DNA of 64,000 nt from Paracoccaceae bacterium (GTDB taxonomy: Bacteria > Pseudomonadota > Alphaproteobacteria > Rhodobacterales > Rhodobacteraceae), in contig JASBTX010000004.1 in assembly GCA_030148225.1 (NCBI GenBank), positions 62,001 through 126,000 on the forward strand, read 5' to 3'. The position numbers and the translations under genes were made by a program. Of the stretch, positions 29,920-39,306 are shown piece by piece (position 1 is the stretch's first letter; every line of letters starts with the position of its first letter). The notes below the pieces were generated by a model. The model did no database searches and was not told where the DNA came from. It worked only from the letters and a program-made list of their open reading frames with translations.

Positions 29920-31002
29920 TCAGCCGGCGCGGACAAACCGGGCGGGCGACAGTGCCGCCACCACATCCCCCGGCAATTCCGAACCCCGTCCCGCGACGAT
30001 ATCGGCGATGAGTTTGCTGGCCGCAGGCGCGGTCTGAAACCCGTATCCGCCCTGTCCCGCGCACCAGAGGAAATCACTGTCGTCCGGATCAAATCCCAAC
30101 ACCAGCGCGCGGTCCGGCGCAAAGGTTCTGAGCCCGGCCCAGCTGGTTTCAAGCCGCGTCACGGGCGTGGTGACCGCGGCCTCGTACCGCGCGAGGCCCT
30201 CGGCAAGCACCATGTCATCGGCATAGGCGTCATGCGGCTCCATCGGGTCCTCTTCGGAGGGGGAGACGAGGAATTTCCCCGCATCGGGTTTGGCATACCA
30301 CGTGCTGGCGGCGTCATGCAGCATGGGCCATGCGCTGACATCATGGCCGCCCGGGGCAGGGATACGTGCCATTGAGCGGCGATAGGGCTGAAACCCCAGC
30401 GGCGCGATCCCGGCCATTTCGGCGATCTGATCGACCCACGCGCCGGCGGCATTGACCAGTATCCGCGCCGTGTAGTCATCCGTGCCCGCCCGGACGAGCC
30501 ATGCGCCGGGTTTCGTGATTTCCGTCACGCGGGCGCGGGTTGCGATCCGGGCGCCATTGGCCAGCGCTTCGCGCCGGAAATCCTGAAGGAGCTTGTCGGT
30601 ATCAAGATCGGTTGCCACGCGGTTCAGGCCCGCATGGGTGATCGCATCCGTGTTGACGATGGGCACAATTGCGGCCGCTTCGGCGGGGCTGAGCGCATCA
30701 AGTTCAAAGGCAGCGGCCTGTTCGGCGAATGCATCCTCTTGTCCCGGTTGGCCGAGGATCATCAGACCGCGCGGCGACAGCACACCGCCATGGGCGGAAA
30801 TGTGGTGGCCGTGGCTGGCAACGTTCAGCGCGCAGACCACATCATTGCCGTAGTTTTCCAGAAACATCGCGGCCGAGCGACCGGATGCGTGAAACCCAAG
30901 CGCGTCCTCCTGCTCGAGCACCAGAACCTCACCCAGCGCAGAAAGCCGCGCGGCGGCGGAAATGCCCGCGATGCCGCCACCGATGATCAGGAAATCGATC
31001 AT
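29920..31002 (-). CDS. FAD-dependent oxidoreductase, D-arginine dehydrogenase (DauA)-like
   Basis: A 360-residue DAO-family flavoprotein. The N-terminal IIGGGIAGISAAARL binds FAD, and ASGRSAAMFLENYGN with a following LSPRGLM matches the DauA/D-arginine dehydrogenase pattern; the C-terminus has GQGGYGFQTAP. It would oxidise a D-amino acid or related amine to the imino acid. It is the last gene of the minus-strand operon and overlaps the AKR gene by four bases. The link with the acyl-CoA genes upstream is unclear. Confidence 0.82.
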   Translation of the reverse strand: MIDFLIIGGGIAGISAAARLSALGEVLVLEQEDALGFHASGRSAAMFLENYGNDVVCALNVASHGHHISAHGGVLSPRGLMILGQPGQEDAFAEQAAAFELDALSPAEAAAIVPIVNTDAITHAGLNRVATDLDTDKLLQDFRREALANGARIATRARVTEITKPGAWLVRAGTDDYTARILVNAAGAWVDQIAEMAGIAPLGFQPYRRSMARIPAPGGHDVSAWPMLHDAASTWYAKPDAGKFLVSPSEEDPMEPHDAYADDMVLAEGLARYEAAVTTPVTRLETSWAGLRTFAPDRALVLGFDPDDSDFLWCAGQGGYGFQTAPAASKLIADIVAGRGSELPGDVVAALSPARFVRAG

Positions 31003-31925
31003 GCCTCCTCCAGCCGGTCAGTGGCGGGGGCGGGGCGGCGCGAAAGCGCATCAATACGTGCCCTGATCTGATCGGTCAGCGTGAGATCGGCAGCCGCCAG
31101 CGATGGCACGAGTTGCTGAACCGAACGGGCCGAGATGATGGGCGCGGTGATCGCGGGGTTGGCGGCAACCCAGGCCACCGCCAGCGTGGCCGCCGGGGTG
31201 GCAAGCTCATCAGCCAGATCGGCAAGGCCCGCTGCTGCCCGGTGCATCCAGTCAACACCGTATCGCGTCGCGTAGCGCTTGTTGCCGGACAGACGACCCG
31301 TTCCGCCCCGTGCGTATTTCCCGGTCAGCAGACCGCCGCCAAGCGGTGAATATGGTGCCACGGCCATGCCCTCTGACAGGCTCATCGGCAGGATTTCGAC
31401 TTCGGCCTGACGTTTGACGAGCGAATACATCGGCTGGACAATGGAAATCTCCAGATCGAAGCGTTGCGCGACATGGCGGGCCTTCATCACCTGCCAGGCC
31501 GCATAGTTCGATACGCCCACATACCGTATCCGGCCGCTGTTGCGCAGTTCGGCCATGGCCTCGATACTGTGTTCAAGCGGCGTCTCGGGATCGAAACGGT
31601 GCAGATAGAGGATGTCGATCATGTCCATCCCCAGCCGCGTTCGCGAAATGTCGAACTGGGCGCGGATGTCGCGCGGGCTGGCCGTGTCGGCATAGGCCAC
31701 CTTGGAGGCGATGATCAGGTCGTCGCGCTCGGCACGGGCGAACCGGCCCAGATATTCCTCGGAAAGACCATCAGCATAGACATAGGCGGTATCAAAGAAA
31801 TTTACCCCGCTTTCGCGGCAGGCCGCATACATGTCGCGCGATGCGGCCTCATCGGCGCCATCGCCGAACTGCATCGTGCCGAAACAAAGCGCGGATGGCG
31901 CGCTGCCGCCGGGTGTGGTGATCAT
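30999..31925 (-). CDS. Aldo/keto reductase
   Basis: A 308-residue NADPH-dependent reductase. The tetrad is visible: Asp in FFDTAYVY, Tyr in the same segment, Lys in IIASKV and His in LYLHRFD. The family C-terminal PIISARSVQQL binds the cofactor. It reduces an aldehyde or ketone and sits overlapped with caiD and the DauA-like gene in one operon. Confidence 0.87.
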   Translation of the reverse strand: MITTPGGSAPSALCFGTMQFGDGADEAASRDMYAACRESGVNFFDTAYVYADGLSEEYLGRFARAERDDLIIASKVAYADTASPRDIRAQFDISRTRLGMDMIDILYLHRFDPETPLEHSIEAMAELRNSGRIRYVGVSNYAAWQVMKARHVAQRFDLEISIVQPMYSLVKRQAEVEILPMSLSEGMAVAPYSPLGGGLLTGKYARGGTGRLSGNKRYATRYGVDWMHRAAAGLADLADELATPAATLAVAWVAANPAITAPIISARSVQQLVPSLAAADLTLTDQIRARIDALSRRPAPATDRLEEA

Positions 31926-32710
31926 CTGCCTTTCCAGACCGGATCGCGTTTTTCGGCAAAGGCGCGGGCGCCTTCAAGCTGATCTTCGGAGGCATAAAGC
32001 GTATCGACCGAACGCAGCTGACGTTTGGTGATCCGGTTCATGGCATCCTGAAATTTCGAATCCTCGGCATCGCGCACGATTTCCTTGATGGCCGCGTAGA
32101 CAAGCGGTGGACCAGACGCGAGGAGCCGGGCAAGATCGCGTGCCTGATCCATCAGTTCTGCGCCCGGATAGACATGGTTGACGATGCCCCAGCCCAGCGC
32201 CTCGTCAGGGGTGAACCAGCGCCCGGTCAGCAAAAGCTCCATCGCGATGTGATAGGGAATACGCTTCGGCAGTTTGACCGAGGCCGCATCCGCCACAGTG
32301 CCTGAACGAATCTCGGGCAGGGCGAACTGGGCGTGATCCGCGGCCAGAATGATATCGGCCGAAAGCGCAAGTTCCAGCCCGCCACCACAGCAGATGCCGT
32401 TGACCGCCGCGATGACGGGTTTGTTCATGTCGCGCAGTTCCTGCAGCCCGCCAAATCCGCCGACGCCGTAATCACCATCGACCGCGTCACCGTCGGCGGC
32501 AGCCTTAAGGTCCCAGCCGGGGCAAAAGAACTTGTCCCCGCCACCGGTGATGATGGCGACGCGCAGGTCGGGATCGTCGCGAAACCCGGCAAAGATATCG
32601 CCCATGACGATGCTGGTTTTCAGGTCGATGGCATTGGCCTTGGGCCGGTCCAGCGTCACCTCGAGTATCGCGCCTTCGCGGCGGGTCTTGACGGGGCTTG
32701 GCGAGGTCAT
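31922..32710 (-). CDS. caiD: Crotonobetainyl-CoA hydratase (CaiD)
   Basis: A 262-residue crotonase-fold protein that follows the enteric CaiD pattern along its whole length: LDRPKANAID, FRDDPDLRVAIITG, GWDLKAAADGDA, GGGLELALSADIILAADHA, and the end FAEKRDPVWKGR. CaiD hydrates crotonobetainyl-CoA to carnitinyl-CoA. The central active-site part differs in detail (EIRSGTVADAASV). The acyl-CoA ligase-family and acyl-CoA dehydrogenase genes adjacent to it could make and reduce the CoA ester. Confidence 0.85.
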   Translation of the reverse strand: MTSPSPVKTRREGAILEVTLDRPKANAIDLKTSIVMGDIFAGFRDDPDLRVAIITGGGDKFFCPGWDLKAAADGDAVDGDYGVGGFGGLQELRDMNKPVIAAVNGICCGGGLELALSADIILAADHAQFALPEIRSGTVADAASVKLPKRIPYHIAMELLLTGRWFTPDEALGWGIVNHVYPGAELMDQARDLARLLASGPPLVYAAIKEIVRDAEDSKFQDAMNRITKRQLRSVDTLYASEDQLEGARAFAEKRDPVWKGR

Positions 32711-32734
32711 GGCGGCACTTTCTGTTATCGGGTT

Positions 32735-34762
32735 TCAGCGTTGTCGGCGGATCAGCGCATCGGCGGCGATGGCTGAACCGGCGGTGCAGATCAGCGGGTT
32801 GATTTCAACTTCGGCAATTTTGCCGTCCGCAGCAACCACATAGTCCTGCACGGCGCGGATGGCGGCAAGGATCGCGGCATGATCCGCGCCGGGCCTGCCG
32901 CGATAGCCTGTCAGGATCGGTGCGATCCTGAGCCTGCCCAGCGCTGCACGCAGTTCACCGTCCGATGCGGGCAGGCAGAGTGTGACGCGGTCGCGCAGGA
33001 CCTCGGTCAGGACACCACCGGCGGCCAGCGTCAGCAGATAGCCATGCGCCGGGTCGCGGACCACCCCGATCAGGAGTTCGGTAACAGGCGTGGTGACCAT
33101 CTCTTCGATCAGGAACTGATCGGCGGGTATCGCCGCCATGGCCGCCGCCGCCTCGCCCGGCGTTTGCAGGTTCAGCGTCACGGCACCGGCCTCGGTCTTG
33201 TGGGCGAAACCCATTCCCTTGACCACGACCGGGTAGGTCAGGTCAGCGGGCGGTTCCTGTCCGGCAGTCAGTCGTTGGGACCGGGGAACGGCAAGGCCGT
33301 GCGCGGCGAGGTCCTGCTTGGCCTCATCCTCGGCCAGCGTGATATCCGCGTCACAGGCAGCCGGCAGAAAGAGGTCAAGCGTAAGATCATCAGATACGCC
33401 CAGATGGGCGGCGATATCGATGGCGGCGATCGCCTCATGCAGACCAAGGAGCGGCAGCACCCCACCCGCCATCAGTTTGGCGGCGATGGGTTCGGGCAGC
33501 AATTCGGGCAGGGTTGCCACCAGCGCCACGCGTCCGCCAGTCTGTTGATGGGCGGCAATCGCGGCATCCGTGGCGCAGGCCCAGTCGGCGGGATCGGCGC
33601 GCCGGGCGTCCGGATAATCGACAATGGTCAGCGTCAGCGCGATGTCAGGGTCGATCATGGCTGACCAGGCGCGGGTCATCGCGGCGGTATCGCGCCAGAT
33701 ATAGGTGTGATAATCCAGCGGGTTGGCCAGCGCCACCATCGGGCCAAGCGCCTGTCTGAGGGCATCGTGCTGGCGCGTGTTGAGCGGTGGAAAGGTAACA
33801 CCCGTGCCGGTGGCGGTATCGGCGATCAGAGAGGCCTCGCCACCTGAGCAACTGATCGAAGATATCCGGCCATGGGGCATTGGGCCGAACATGTGCAAAA
33901 GCTTCAGCGTTTCCAGGAAGACCGGCAGCGTGTGCGCCTGACCAAAGCCAAAGCGCCGCAAGAGAGCATCGGCGCCGGCGGCACTCCCGGCGAGGGAGGC
34001 GGTGTGCGAAATCGTGGCTTGTTGTGCCTGTTCGGATGTGCCGACCTTGATAGCGATGACGGGGATATTTCGCCGGGCGGCGCGGCGGGCGAATTCCTGC
34101 CATTCGGTCAGATCACCCATGCCTTCGATATGCAGGCCAATCGCGGTGACACGCGGATCGTCCAGAAGCGCATTGGCGATGGCGGCTTGTGTCATCTGGG
34201 CCTGGTTACCGCAGGCGATCAGATAGGCAACCGGCAGTGCCCGGTTCTGCATCGACAGGTTTATCGCCATGTTCGACGACTGGGTCAGGATCGCGACGCC
34301 CCGGTCAACCGGTGTAAGGCCATGCTGATCGGGCCAGAGGCAGGCACTGTCCAGCGCGTTGACAAAGCCATAGCAGTTCGGCCCCAGAACGGGCATGTCA
34401 CCGGCCACGGCCAGCAGTTCGGTCTGGAGCGACCCGGCCTGATCATCCTCGGCTGCGGCCTCGGCGAAACCCGAGGCAAAACAGACCGCGCCGCCTGCGC
34501 CCATTCGGGCCAGCGCCCCAACCAGATCGATGGTCGCGTGTCGGTTGACCCCCAGAAAGACCGCGTCAGGCACCAACGGCAGATCGCCGGGCGTGGGCAC
34601 GGCGGGTACGCCCTCGATCCGGGTTTCGCGGGGATGCAGGGCGTGGATGGTGCCGTCAAAGCCGATCTTTTTGAGTTGCTGGATGACCGCGCGACACCAT
34701 GCGCCGCCCCCGGCCACGGCGACGGAGCGGGGCTGCAGCAGGCGCGACAGATCACGTTTCAT
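32735..34762 (-). CDS. NDP-forming acyl-CoA ligase (acetate-CoA ligase family)
   Basis: A 675-residue fused ligase. The N-terminal CoA-binding domain (about residues 8-130) is followed by a succinyl-CoA-synthetase-like region with SISCSGGEASLIADTATG, and from about residue 455 by an ATP-grasp domain with YPVVVKGMGFAHKTEAGAV. Such fusions activate carboxylic acids to CoA esters using ATP. With caiD next door it is likely to activate a betaine such as crotonobetaine or gamma-butyrobetaine, replacing CaiC. Confidence 0.85.
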   Translation of the reverse strand: MKRDLSRLLQPRSVAVAGGGAWCRAVIQQLKKIGFDGTIHALHPRETRIEGVPAVPTPGDLPLVPDAVFLGVNRHATIDLVGALARMGAGGAVCFASGFAEAAAEDDQAGSLQTELLAVAGDMPVLGPNCYGFVNALDSACLWPDQHGLTPVDRGVAILTQSSNMAINLSMQNRALPVAYLIACGNQAQMTQAAIANALLDDPRVTAIGLHIEGMGDLTEWQEFARRAARRNIPVIAIKVGTSEQAQQATISHTASLAGSAAGADALLRRFGFGQAHTLPVFLETLKLLHMFGPMPHGRISSISCSGGEASLIADTATGTGVTFPPLNTRQHDALRQALGPMVALANPLDYHTYIWRDTAAMTRAWSAMIDPDIALTLTIVDYPDARRADPADWACATDAAIAAHQQTGGRVALVATLPELLPEPIAAKLMAGGVLPLLGLHEAIAAIDIAAHLGVSDDLTLDLFLPAACDADITLAEDEAKQDLAAHGLAVPRSQRLTAGQEPPADLTYPVVVKGMGFAHKTEAGAVTLNLQTPGEAAAAMAAIPADQFLIEEMVTTPVTELLIGVVRDPAHGYLLTLAAGGVLTEVLRDRVTLCLPASDGELRAALGRLRIAPILTGYRGRPGADHAAILAAIRAVQDYVVAADGKIAEVEINPLICTAGSAIAADALIRRQR

Positions 34763-34776
34763 GGAAATCTGTCCGT

Positions 34777-35937
34777 TCAGGCGCCCAGCGGCCTGAGAAG
34801 GTCGCGGCTGATGATATGGCGCTGGATTTCCGAGGTACCGTCCCAGATACGTTCAACCCGCGCGTCGCGCCAGAAACGTTCCAGCGGATAATCATCCATC
34901 AGCCCCATGCCGCCATGGATCTGGATCGCCGTATCGGTTACCCGCGCCAGCATCTCGGAGGCATAGAGCTTGGCCGAGGCGATTTCCCGGTTCGCGGGCA
35001 ATCCCTTGTCCAGCCGGTCAGCGGCTGCCAGGGTCAGCAGATCGGCTGCGTCAATCTCGGTGATCATGTCGGCAATCTGGAAACTCACACCCTGAAATTC
35101 TCCGATTTTCTGGCCGAATTGTTCGCGTTCGGCCGCATAGTTCAGCGCATAGTCGAACACACGTCGCGCCCGGCCCACGGACATGGCCGCAACCGTGATA
35201 CGCGTGGCATAAAGCCAGGTGTTCATCACGTCGAAACCGCCATCGACCTCTCCCAGCACCTGCGCGTCCGGCAGGCGGCAATCGTCGAATTCGAGGATCA
35301 GGTTCTTGTAGCCCCGGTGGCTGACGGATTTATAGCCGTCGCGGATGGTAAATCCGGGTGTGCCGCGATCAACCAGAAAGGCGGTGATGCGTTTCTTGGG
35401 GCCCTTGGGCGTGTCATCTTCGCCGGTGGCAATGAAGACGATGATGAAATCGGCATGATCGGCACCCGAGATGAAATGCTTGGTCCCGTTGACGACCCAG
35501 TCGCCACCATCGCGCCGGGCGGTGCATTTCATGCCCCTGACATCCGAACCCGCCCCCGGTTCGGTCATGGCCAGCGCGTCCATGCGTTCGCCCCGGACAG
35601 CGGGCATCAGGTAGCGTTCGATCTGATCGCCCTCACAAGCCATCAGGATGTTCTGAGGCCGACCAAAAAAGTGGTTGAGCGCCATGGAGCCGCGCCCAAG
35701 CTCGCGTTCGACAAGCGCGAACTCGATATGGTTGAGGCCCGCGCCGCCGACGCTTTCGGGAAAGTTGCAGGCGTAAAACCCCAGTTCCAGCGTTTTTTGC
35801 TTGATCTGTTCCGCGATCTCGACGGGCACCTCGCCTGTGCGTTCGACCAGTTCCTCATGCGGGTAGATTTCGTTTTCGACAAATGACCGCACTGTTTCTG
35901 CGATCATCTCCTGCTCGTCGGTCAGGCCGTACTGCAT
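34777..35937 (-). CDS. Acyl-CoA dehydrogenase
   Basis: A 386-residue flavoprotein with the ACAD signatures AMTEPGAGSDV around residue 125 and QIHGGMGLMDDYPLERFWRD near the end, and SRDLLRPLG at the C-terminus. It introduces or removes an alpha-beta double bond in an acyl-CoA. Next to caiD and the ligase, gamma-butyrobetainyl/crotonobetainyl-CoA is a reasonable substrate. The sterol-desaturase-family gene ends one base before its ATG. Confidence 0.9.
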   Translation of the reverse strand: MQYGLTDEQEMIAETVRSFVENEIYPHEELVERTGEVPVEIAEQIKQKTLELGFYACNFPESVGGAGLNHIEFALVERELGRGSMALNHFFGRPQNILMACEGDQIERYLMPAVRGERMDALAMTEPGAGSDVRGMKCTARRDGGDWVVNGTKHFISGADHADFIIVFIATGEDDTPKGPKKRITAFLVDRGTPGFTIRDGYKSVSHRGYKNLILEFDDCRLPDAQVLGEVDGGFDVMNTWLYATRITVAAMSVGRARRVFDYALNYAAEREQFGQKIGEFQGVSFQIADMITEIDAADLLTLAAADRLDKGLPANREIASAKLYASEMLARVTDTAIQIHGGMGLMDDYPLERFWRDARVERIWDGTSEIQRHIISRDLLRPLGA

Positions 35938-36906
35938 TCAGGTTCTCTTTCTGTCTCGCAGGCGCTGCTGCATGCGTTTCTTGCCCTCGTCCGTGCCGTC
36001 ATGGAACGACCCGAAGAGCTTGTCCCAAGGCACTTCGAGCGTGCCGTAATTCACCTCGAAATAGCGGTGATGAATCTGGTGATGGAAATTGCCCAGATGG
36101 ACGCGCTTGCGGTTGAATATCTTGAGACCTTCGAAACCGGTATGGGTGGTGATGGCGTAAAGGCCGTAAAACATCAGATGCGCAATCAGATGGACCGGAT
36201 GGGTCGGTACAACGAAATGGATCAGCGCCGTGCCGAAATAGAACAGATGCTCGACCGGGTGCATCGATAGGCCGGACCACGGGCCGATATCGGTGTTGCG
36301 GTGATGGAGTGCATGGAACCGGTAAAAGAGGTTCGTGTGCAAAAGCCGGTGAATCCAGTAGAAATAAAAACTCTCCCAGATCGGGATCAGGAAAAAGACA
36401 AGCACGAACCAGACCGGGCTGGCGGCCCATGTGGTGGTGGGGGCATAGCCGTTGGCCATGGACCACCAGATCAGGATCTCAAACGCGCTCCAGATCGGGA
36501 CGCCCGAAGCCAGCGTCCAGAAGGCGTTATCGGCAACCTGTGACTGAAAGGAAAACATCCGGCCCCTGCGCGGATAGGGCCGGGGATCGAATTTCAGATC
36601 GTCGCCCTGCAGCCGGAAGCGATGAAAATAGAGATGCAGCCCCCCCGCGAGGGTCCCGGCCAGCACCCAGTTGCGCAGCAGGATGATCACCATCCATGTG
36701 CCTGGTTCGGCGGCGGATACCAGTGTTGGGCTCGTTACCGCGTAAGCGGCCCATGCCAGACCGACGATGGCTAGGCTGACAGAGAAGAAGAACCAGCTGT
36801 CCCAGTACCAGCGCAATACCGCCATGGGACGCACCGGCCAGGTCCAGAGCGGATTGACCGTGATCGGGCCATCATAGCGGTGGTTCCATTCGGTGCGATT
36901 GCTCAT
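35938..36906 (-). CDS. Sterol desaturase / fatty acid hydroxylase family protein, copy B
   Basis: A 322-residue membrane di-iron protein. After several membrane helices, the histidine boxes are visible: HRLLH, HALHHRNTDIGPWSGLSMHP and FHHQIHHRYF. Start ATG 36906 overlaps the upstream paralogue's stop. The family inserts oxygen or double bonds into sterols, fatty acids or carotenoids. A second copy lies directly upstream; only the pair as a whole is near the acyl-CoA genes. Confidence 0.88.
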   Translation of the reverse strand: MSNRTEWNHRYDGPITVNPLWTWPVRPMAVLRWYWDSWFFFSVSLAIVGLAWAAYAVTSPTLVSAAEPGTWMVIILLRNWVLAGTLAGGLHLYFHRFRLQGDDLKFDPRPYPRRGRMFSFQSQVADNAFWTLASGVPIWSAFEILIWWSMANGYAPTTTWAASPVWFVLVFFLIPIWESFYFYWIHRLLHTNLFYRFHALHHRNTDIGPWSGLSMHPVEHLFYFGTALIHFVVPTHPVHLIAHLMFYGLYAITTHTGFEGLKIFNRKRVHLGNFHHQIHHRYFEVNYGTLEVPWDKLFGSFHDGTDEGKKRMQQRLRDRKRT

Positions 36907-37895
36907 GTGTACATCTGCTTTTTGCGGGCACGGGTCCGGCTGGTGGCGGCTTCCGACCCGTCGTGAAACGTGCCGAACCAGCGGTCCCATGGCATTTCCT
37001 GATTGCCGTAGTTGCATTCGAAATAGCGGTGATGAAGCTGGTGGTAAAAGGTGCCCAGCGCGAGGCGCCGTTTGTCTCGGATCAGCAGGTTTTCATAGCC
37101 TGTATGGGTCATCGCCGCGCCCGGCCCCTGATAGATGACGTGAAAGATCAGGTGAATCGGGTGGCTGGCAACGATCAGGTGGATCAGCAGACTCGACAGA
37201 TAGAGCACATGCTCGCCCGGATGCATGGCAAAGCCCGACCACGGGCCGATATTGATATTGCGGTGATGCAGCGCGTGAAAGCGCTTGTAGAAAAACGGCA
37301 CATGCAGGAGCCGGTGCACCCAATAGAAATGAAAGGCCGACCAGATCGGCAGCAGGACCAGCCACAGGATGAACCAGACAGGGGCGTCCGAGAGCGTGAT
37401 TACGGGTGCATAGCCATTGGCCATGGCCCACATGATGATCACCTGAAACGCCGTCAGCTGCCCGACGCCCGAGGTCAGGGACCAGAACATGTTATCCCTG
37501 ACCTGATCGCGAAACAAGAACTGGCCATTGTCGCGCGTCTGGTCGCGGTGATCGAATTTCAGCGCCTTGCCCTGACGTTTTGCCCCCCAGAAATACCAGT
37601 GCAGCCCGCCCGCCACGACCAGCATCAGCCCGACATTGACAAGCCAGGTGCGCAATATCCAGCCGGGCGCGAGGTTCTGGGCCTGATCCAGCCCGGGATA
37701 AAACAGCGCCCAGGCGATGACGGCCACGATCACCATCATCACACGTTCCGACAGGCTCAGCCAGTTTTGGGCAATCCAGCGGGCCAGAAACCGCGGATCG
37801 GGCGGCCATGAAAATACCGAAGGATCGCTGAGCGGTATCTCAGGACGATAGTTCCAGCGCCCGGCCTCGGCGTCCTGCCTGACATCATTCGCCAT
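36903..37895 (-). CDS. Sterol desaturase / fatty acid hydroxylase family protein, copy A
   Basis: A 330-residue paralogue of the next gene, with the same boxes: HRLLH, FHALHHRNINIGPWSGFAMHP and YHQLHHRYFECNYGNQEMPWDRWFGTFHDG. About four membrane helices precede the boxes. ATG 37895 (MANDV) is preferred; a TTG two codons earlier is possible. Both copies end in the conserved W-D-R/K-x-F-G-x-F-H-D-G motif. Two tandem, diverged copies suggest successive oxidations of one substrate or a heteromer. Confidence 0.88.
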   Translation of the reverse strand: MANDVRQDAEAGRWNYRPEIPLSDPSVFSWPPDPRFLARWIAQNWLSLSERVMMVIVAVIAWALFYPGLDQAQNLAPGWILRTWLVNVGLMLVVAGGLHWYFWGAKRQGKALKFDHRDQTRDNGQFLFRDQVRDNMFWSLTSGVGQLTAFQVIIMWAMANGYAPVITLSDAPVWFILWLVLLPIWSAFHFYWVHRLLHVPFFYKRFHALHHRNINIGPWSGFAMHPGEHVLYLSSLLIHLIVASHPIHLIFHVIYQGPGAAMTHTGYENLLIRDKRRLALGTFYHQLHHRYFECNYGNQEMPWDRWFGTFHDGSEAATSRTRARKKQMYT

Positions 37896-37956
37896 CAGCA
37901 AGACCCCTGCGAACGGGCAATCACGTGGTTGCTGACGCCTGACCCTGCGCGGCAGC

Positions 37957-38325
37957 TCAGCGCTTGTGGTTTTGCGCCAGAATCAGGATTTCGACCCGCT
38001 TGAGTTCCCGCAAAAGACGTTCGGTCTGCATATGCGGCGCGATGCTGAGCTTGATCTGAAGTGCCACCAGCAAGAGCGTTGCGGCGGAAATGCCATATTT
38101 GACGGCGCTCAGAACCTCGGTGGCCTGAAAGAACTGCACCGCTGCCCAGATGCCGATCACAAACAGCGCCAGCTGTGCCAGCCAGACCACCCAGAACATC
38201 CATGCCAGACGCCCCTGACGCAGGCTGCGAATCAGCCCGAGCCAGCCATGCGGCTGGGACGAGCGCAACAAATGCGCGTCGGTTTCGTCCATCAGTTCCT
38301 GAATGCGGATATCGAGAAAGTTCAT
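37957..38325 (-). CDS. DUF6768-like small membrane protein
   Basis: A 122-residue protein with an N-terminal cytoplasmic part (IQELMDETDAHLL) and two membrane segments (about residues 42-62 and 72-92), ending in a basic amphipathic helix (LLRELKRVEILILAQNHKR). ATG 38325 lies behind AAGGGGGCC. It resembles the DUF6768 group; function unknown. It starts the minus-strand group leading into the desaturase genes, 61 bases ahead. Confidence 0.65.
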   Translation of the reverse strand: MNFLDIRIQELMDETDAHLLRSSQPHGWLGLIRSLRQGRLAWMFWVVWLAQLALFVIGIWAAVQFFQATEVLSAVKYGISAATLLLVALQIKLSIAPHMQTERLLRELKRVEILILAQNHKR

Positions 38326-38460
38326 GATCAGGCCCCCTTCCGAGCAAACGGGCCGACGTAGCACCGGTTTCCCGGTGCCATGACCCAATATCTTGGTTCT
38401 CTCTCTGGTGCATGATCTTACGCCTGTCGCATTCTCAGTCAATCATGCCCGGCTGAGGCA

Positions 38461-39216
38461 TTATTGCGCATAGTCGGAACCTTCCTTGTCCAGAATCGCC
38501 TTGAGTTCGGCCAGGTGGCGCACGTCCTGTTCAGGGTATTGCTCGATCTCGCGGGCGGTCTTCTCGGCGATTTCATCCGACAGAACGCGCAGTTTCTGAC
38601 CGGTCTGAAGGGCGCGGATATAGGTTTCAGCGGCGCGTTCGAAATAATAGAGCCGGTTGAAGGTTTCCGCCACCGTGTCGCCGATGATCATGACACCGTG
38701 ATTGCCCATGATCATGACCTTCTTTTTCGGATCGTCGAACAGTTGGGCACAGCGCTCGCCCTCTTCCTCGAATGCGAGGCCGCCATAATTTTCATCGACG
38801 ACGTAGCGGTTGAAGAAAATGGCACAGTTCTGATCGATCGGCGGCAACGTGCTGTCGGCCAGACAGGCCAGAACCGTGGCGTGGATGGAATGAACATGCA
38901 TTGCGCAGCGCGCGTGCGGACAATGCCGGTGCAGCCCGCCATGCAGGCCCCACGCCGTCGGGTCAGGGGCATCGGGCCCGTCCAGCGTGTCAGGGTCGTT
39001 GGCATCGATCACCAGCAGGTCCGAGGCCCGGATGCGCGAGAAATGCATCTGGTTGGGGTTCATCAGAAACCGGGTGCCATCCTCGTTGATCGCGAGCGAG
39101 AAATGGTTGGCCACGGCCTCGTGTAAGCCCAGCCGCGCCGTCCAGCGAAAGGCGGCGGCCAGATCGACACGTTCGGACCAGTGATCCATATTCGGGCGCA
39201 GGTTGGTGACAGACAT
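38461..39216 (-). CDS. Class II aldolase/adducin family protein
   Basis: A 251-residue protein. The zinc-binding HVHSIHATVLA, the GNHGVMIIG stretch and a glutamate region ahead of them match fuculose-phosphate-aldolase/adducin domains. Members split or decarboxylate sugar acids and related compounds. ATG 39216 follows AAAAGGAG. It is divergent from the LysR gene, the usual layout for a regulator and its target. Confidence 0.87.
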   Translation of the reverse strand: MSVTNLRPNMDHWSERVDLAAAFRWTARLGLHEAVANHFSLAINEDGTRFLMNPNQMHFSRIRASDLLVIDANDPDTLDGPDAPDPTAWGLHGGLHRHCPHARCAMHVHSIHATVLACLADSTLPPIDQNCAIFFNRYVVDENYGGLAFEEEGERCAQLFDDPKKKVMIMGNHGVMIIGDTVAETFNRLYYFERAAETYIRALQTGQKLRVLSDEIAEKTAREIEQYPEQDVRHLAELKAILDKEGSDYAQ

Positions 39217-39289
39217 CGCGGGCTCCTTTTCTGGGGTCAAACTGCCTGTGCCATTTGGGCTTTACCAACGAAAAATTCGCAGACATGGT

Positions 39290-39304
39290 ATAAGTCTGAC
39301 TTAT
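39290..39304. promoter_or_regulatory. Perfect 15-bp palindrome at LysR start
   Basis: ATAAGTC-T-GACTTAT lies two bases before the LysR ATG and about 74 bases upstream of the aldolase ATG. LysR regulators bind dyads containing T-N11-A, which this fits. It is a candidate autoregulatory operator. Confidence 0.55.
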
Positions 39305-39306
39305 GG

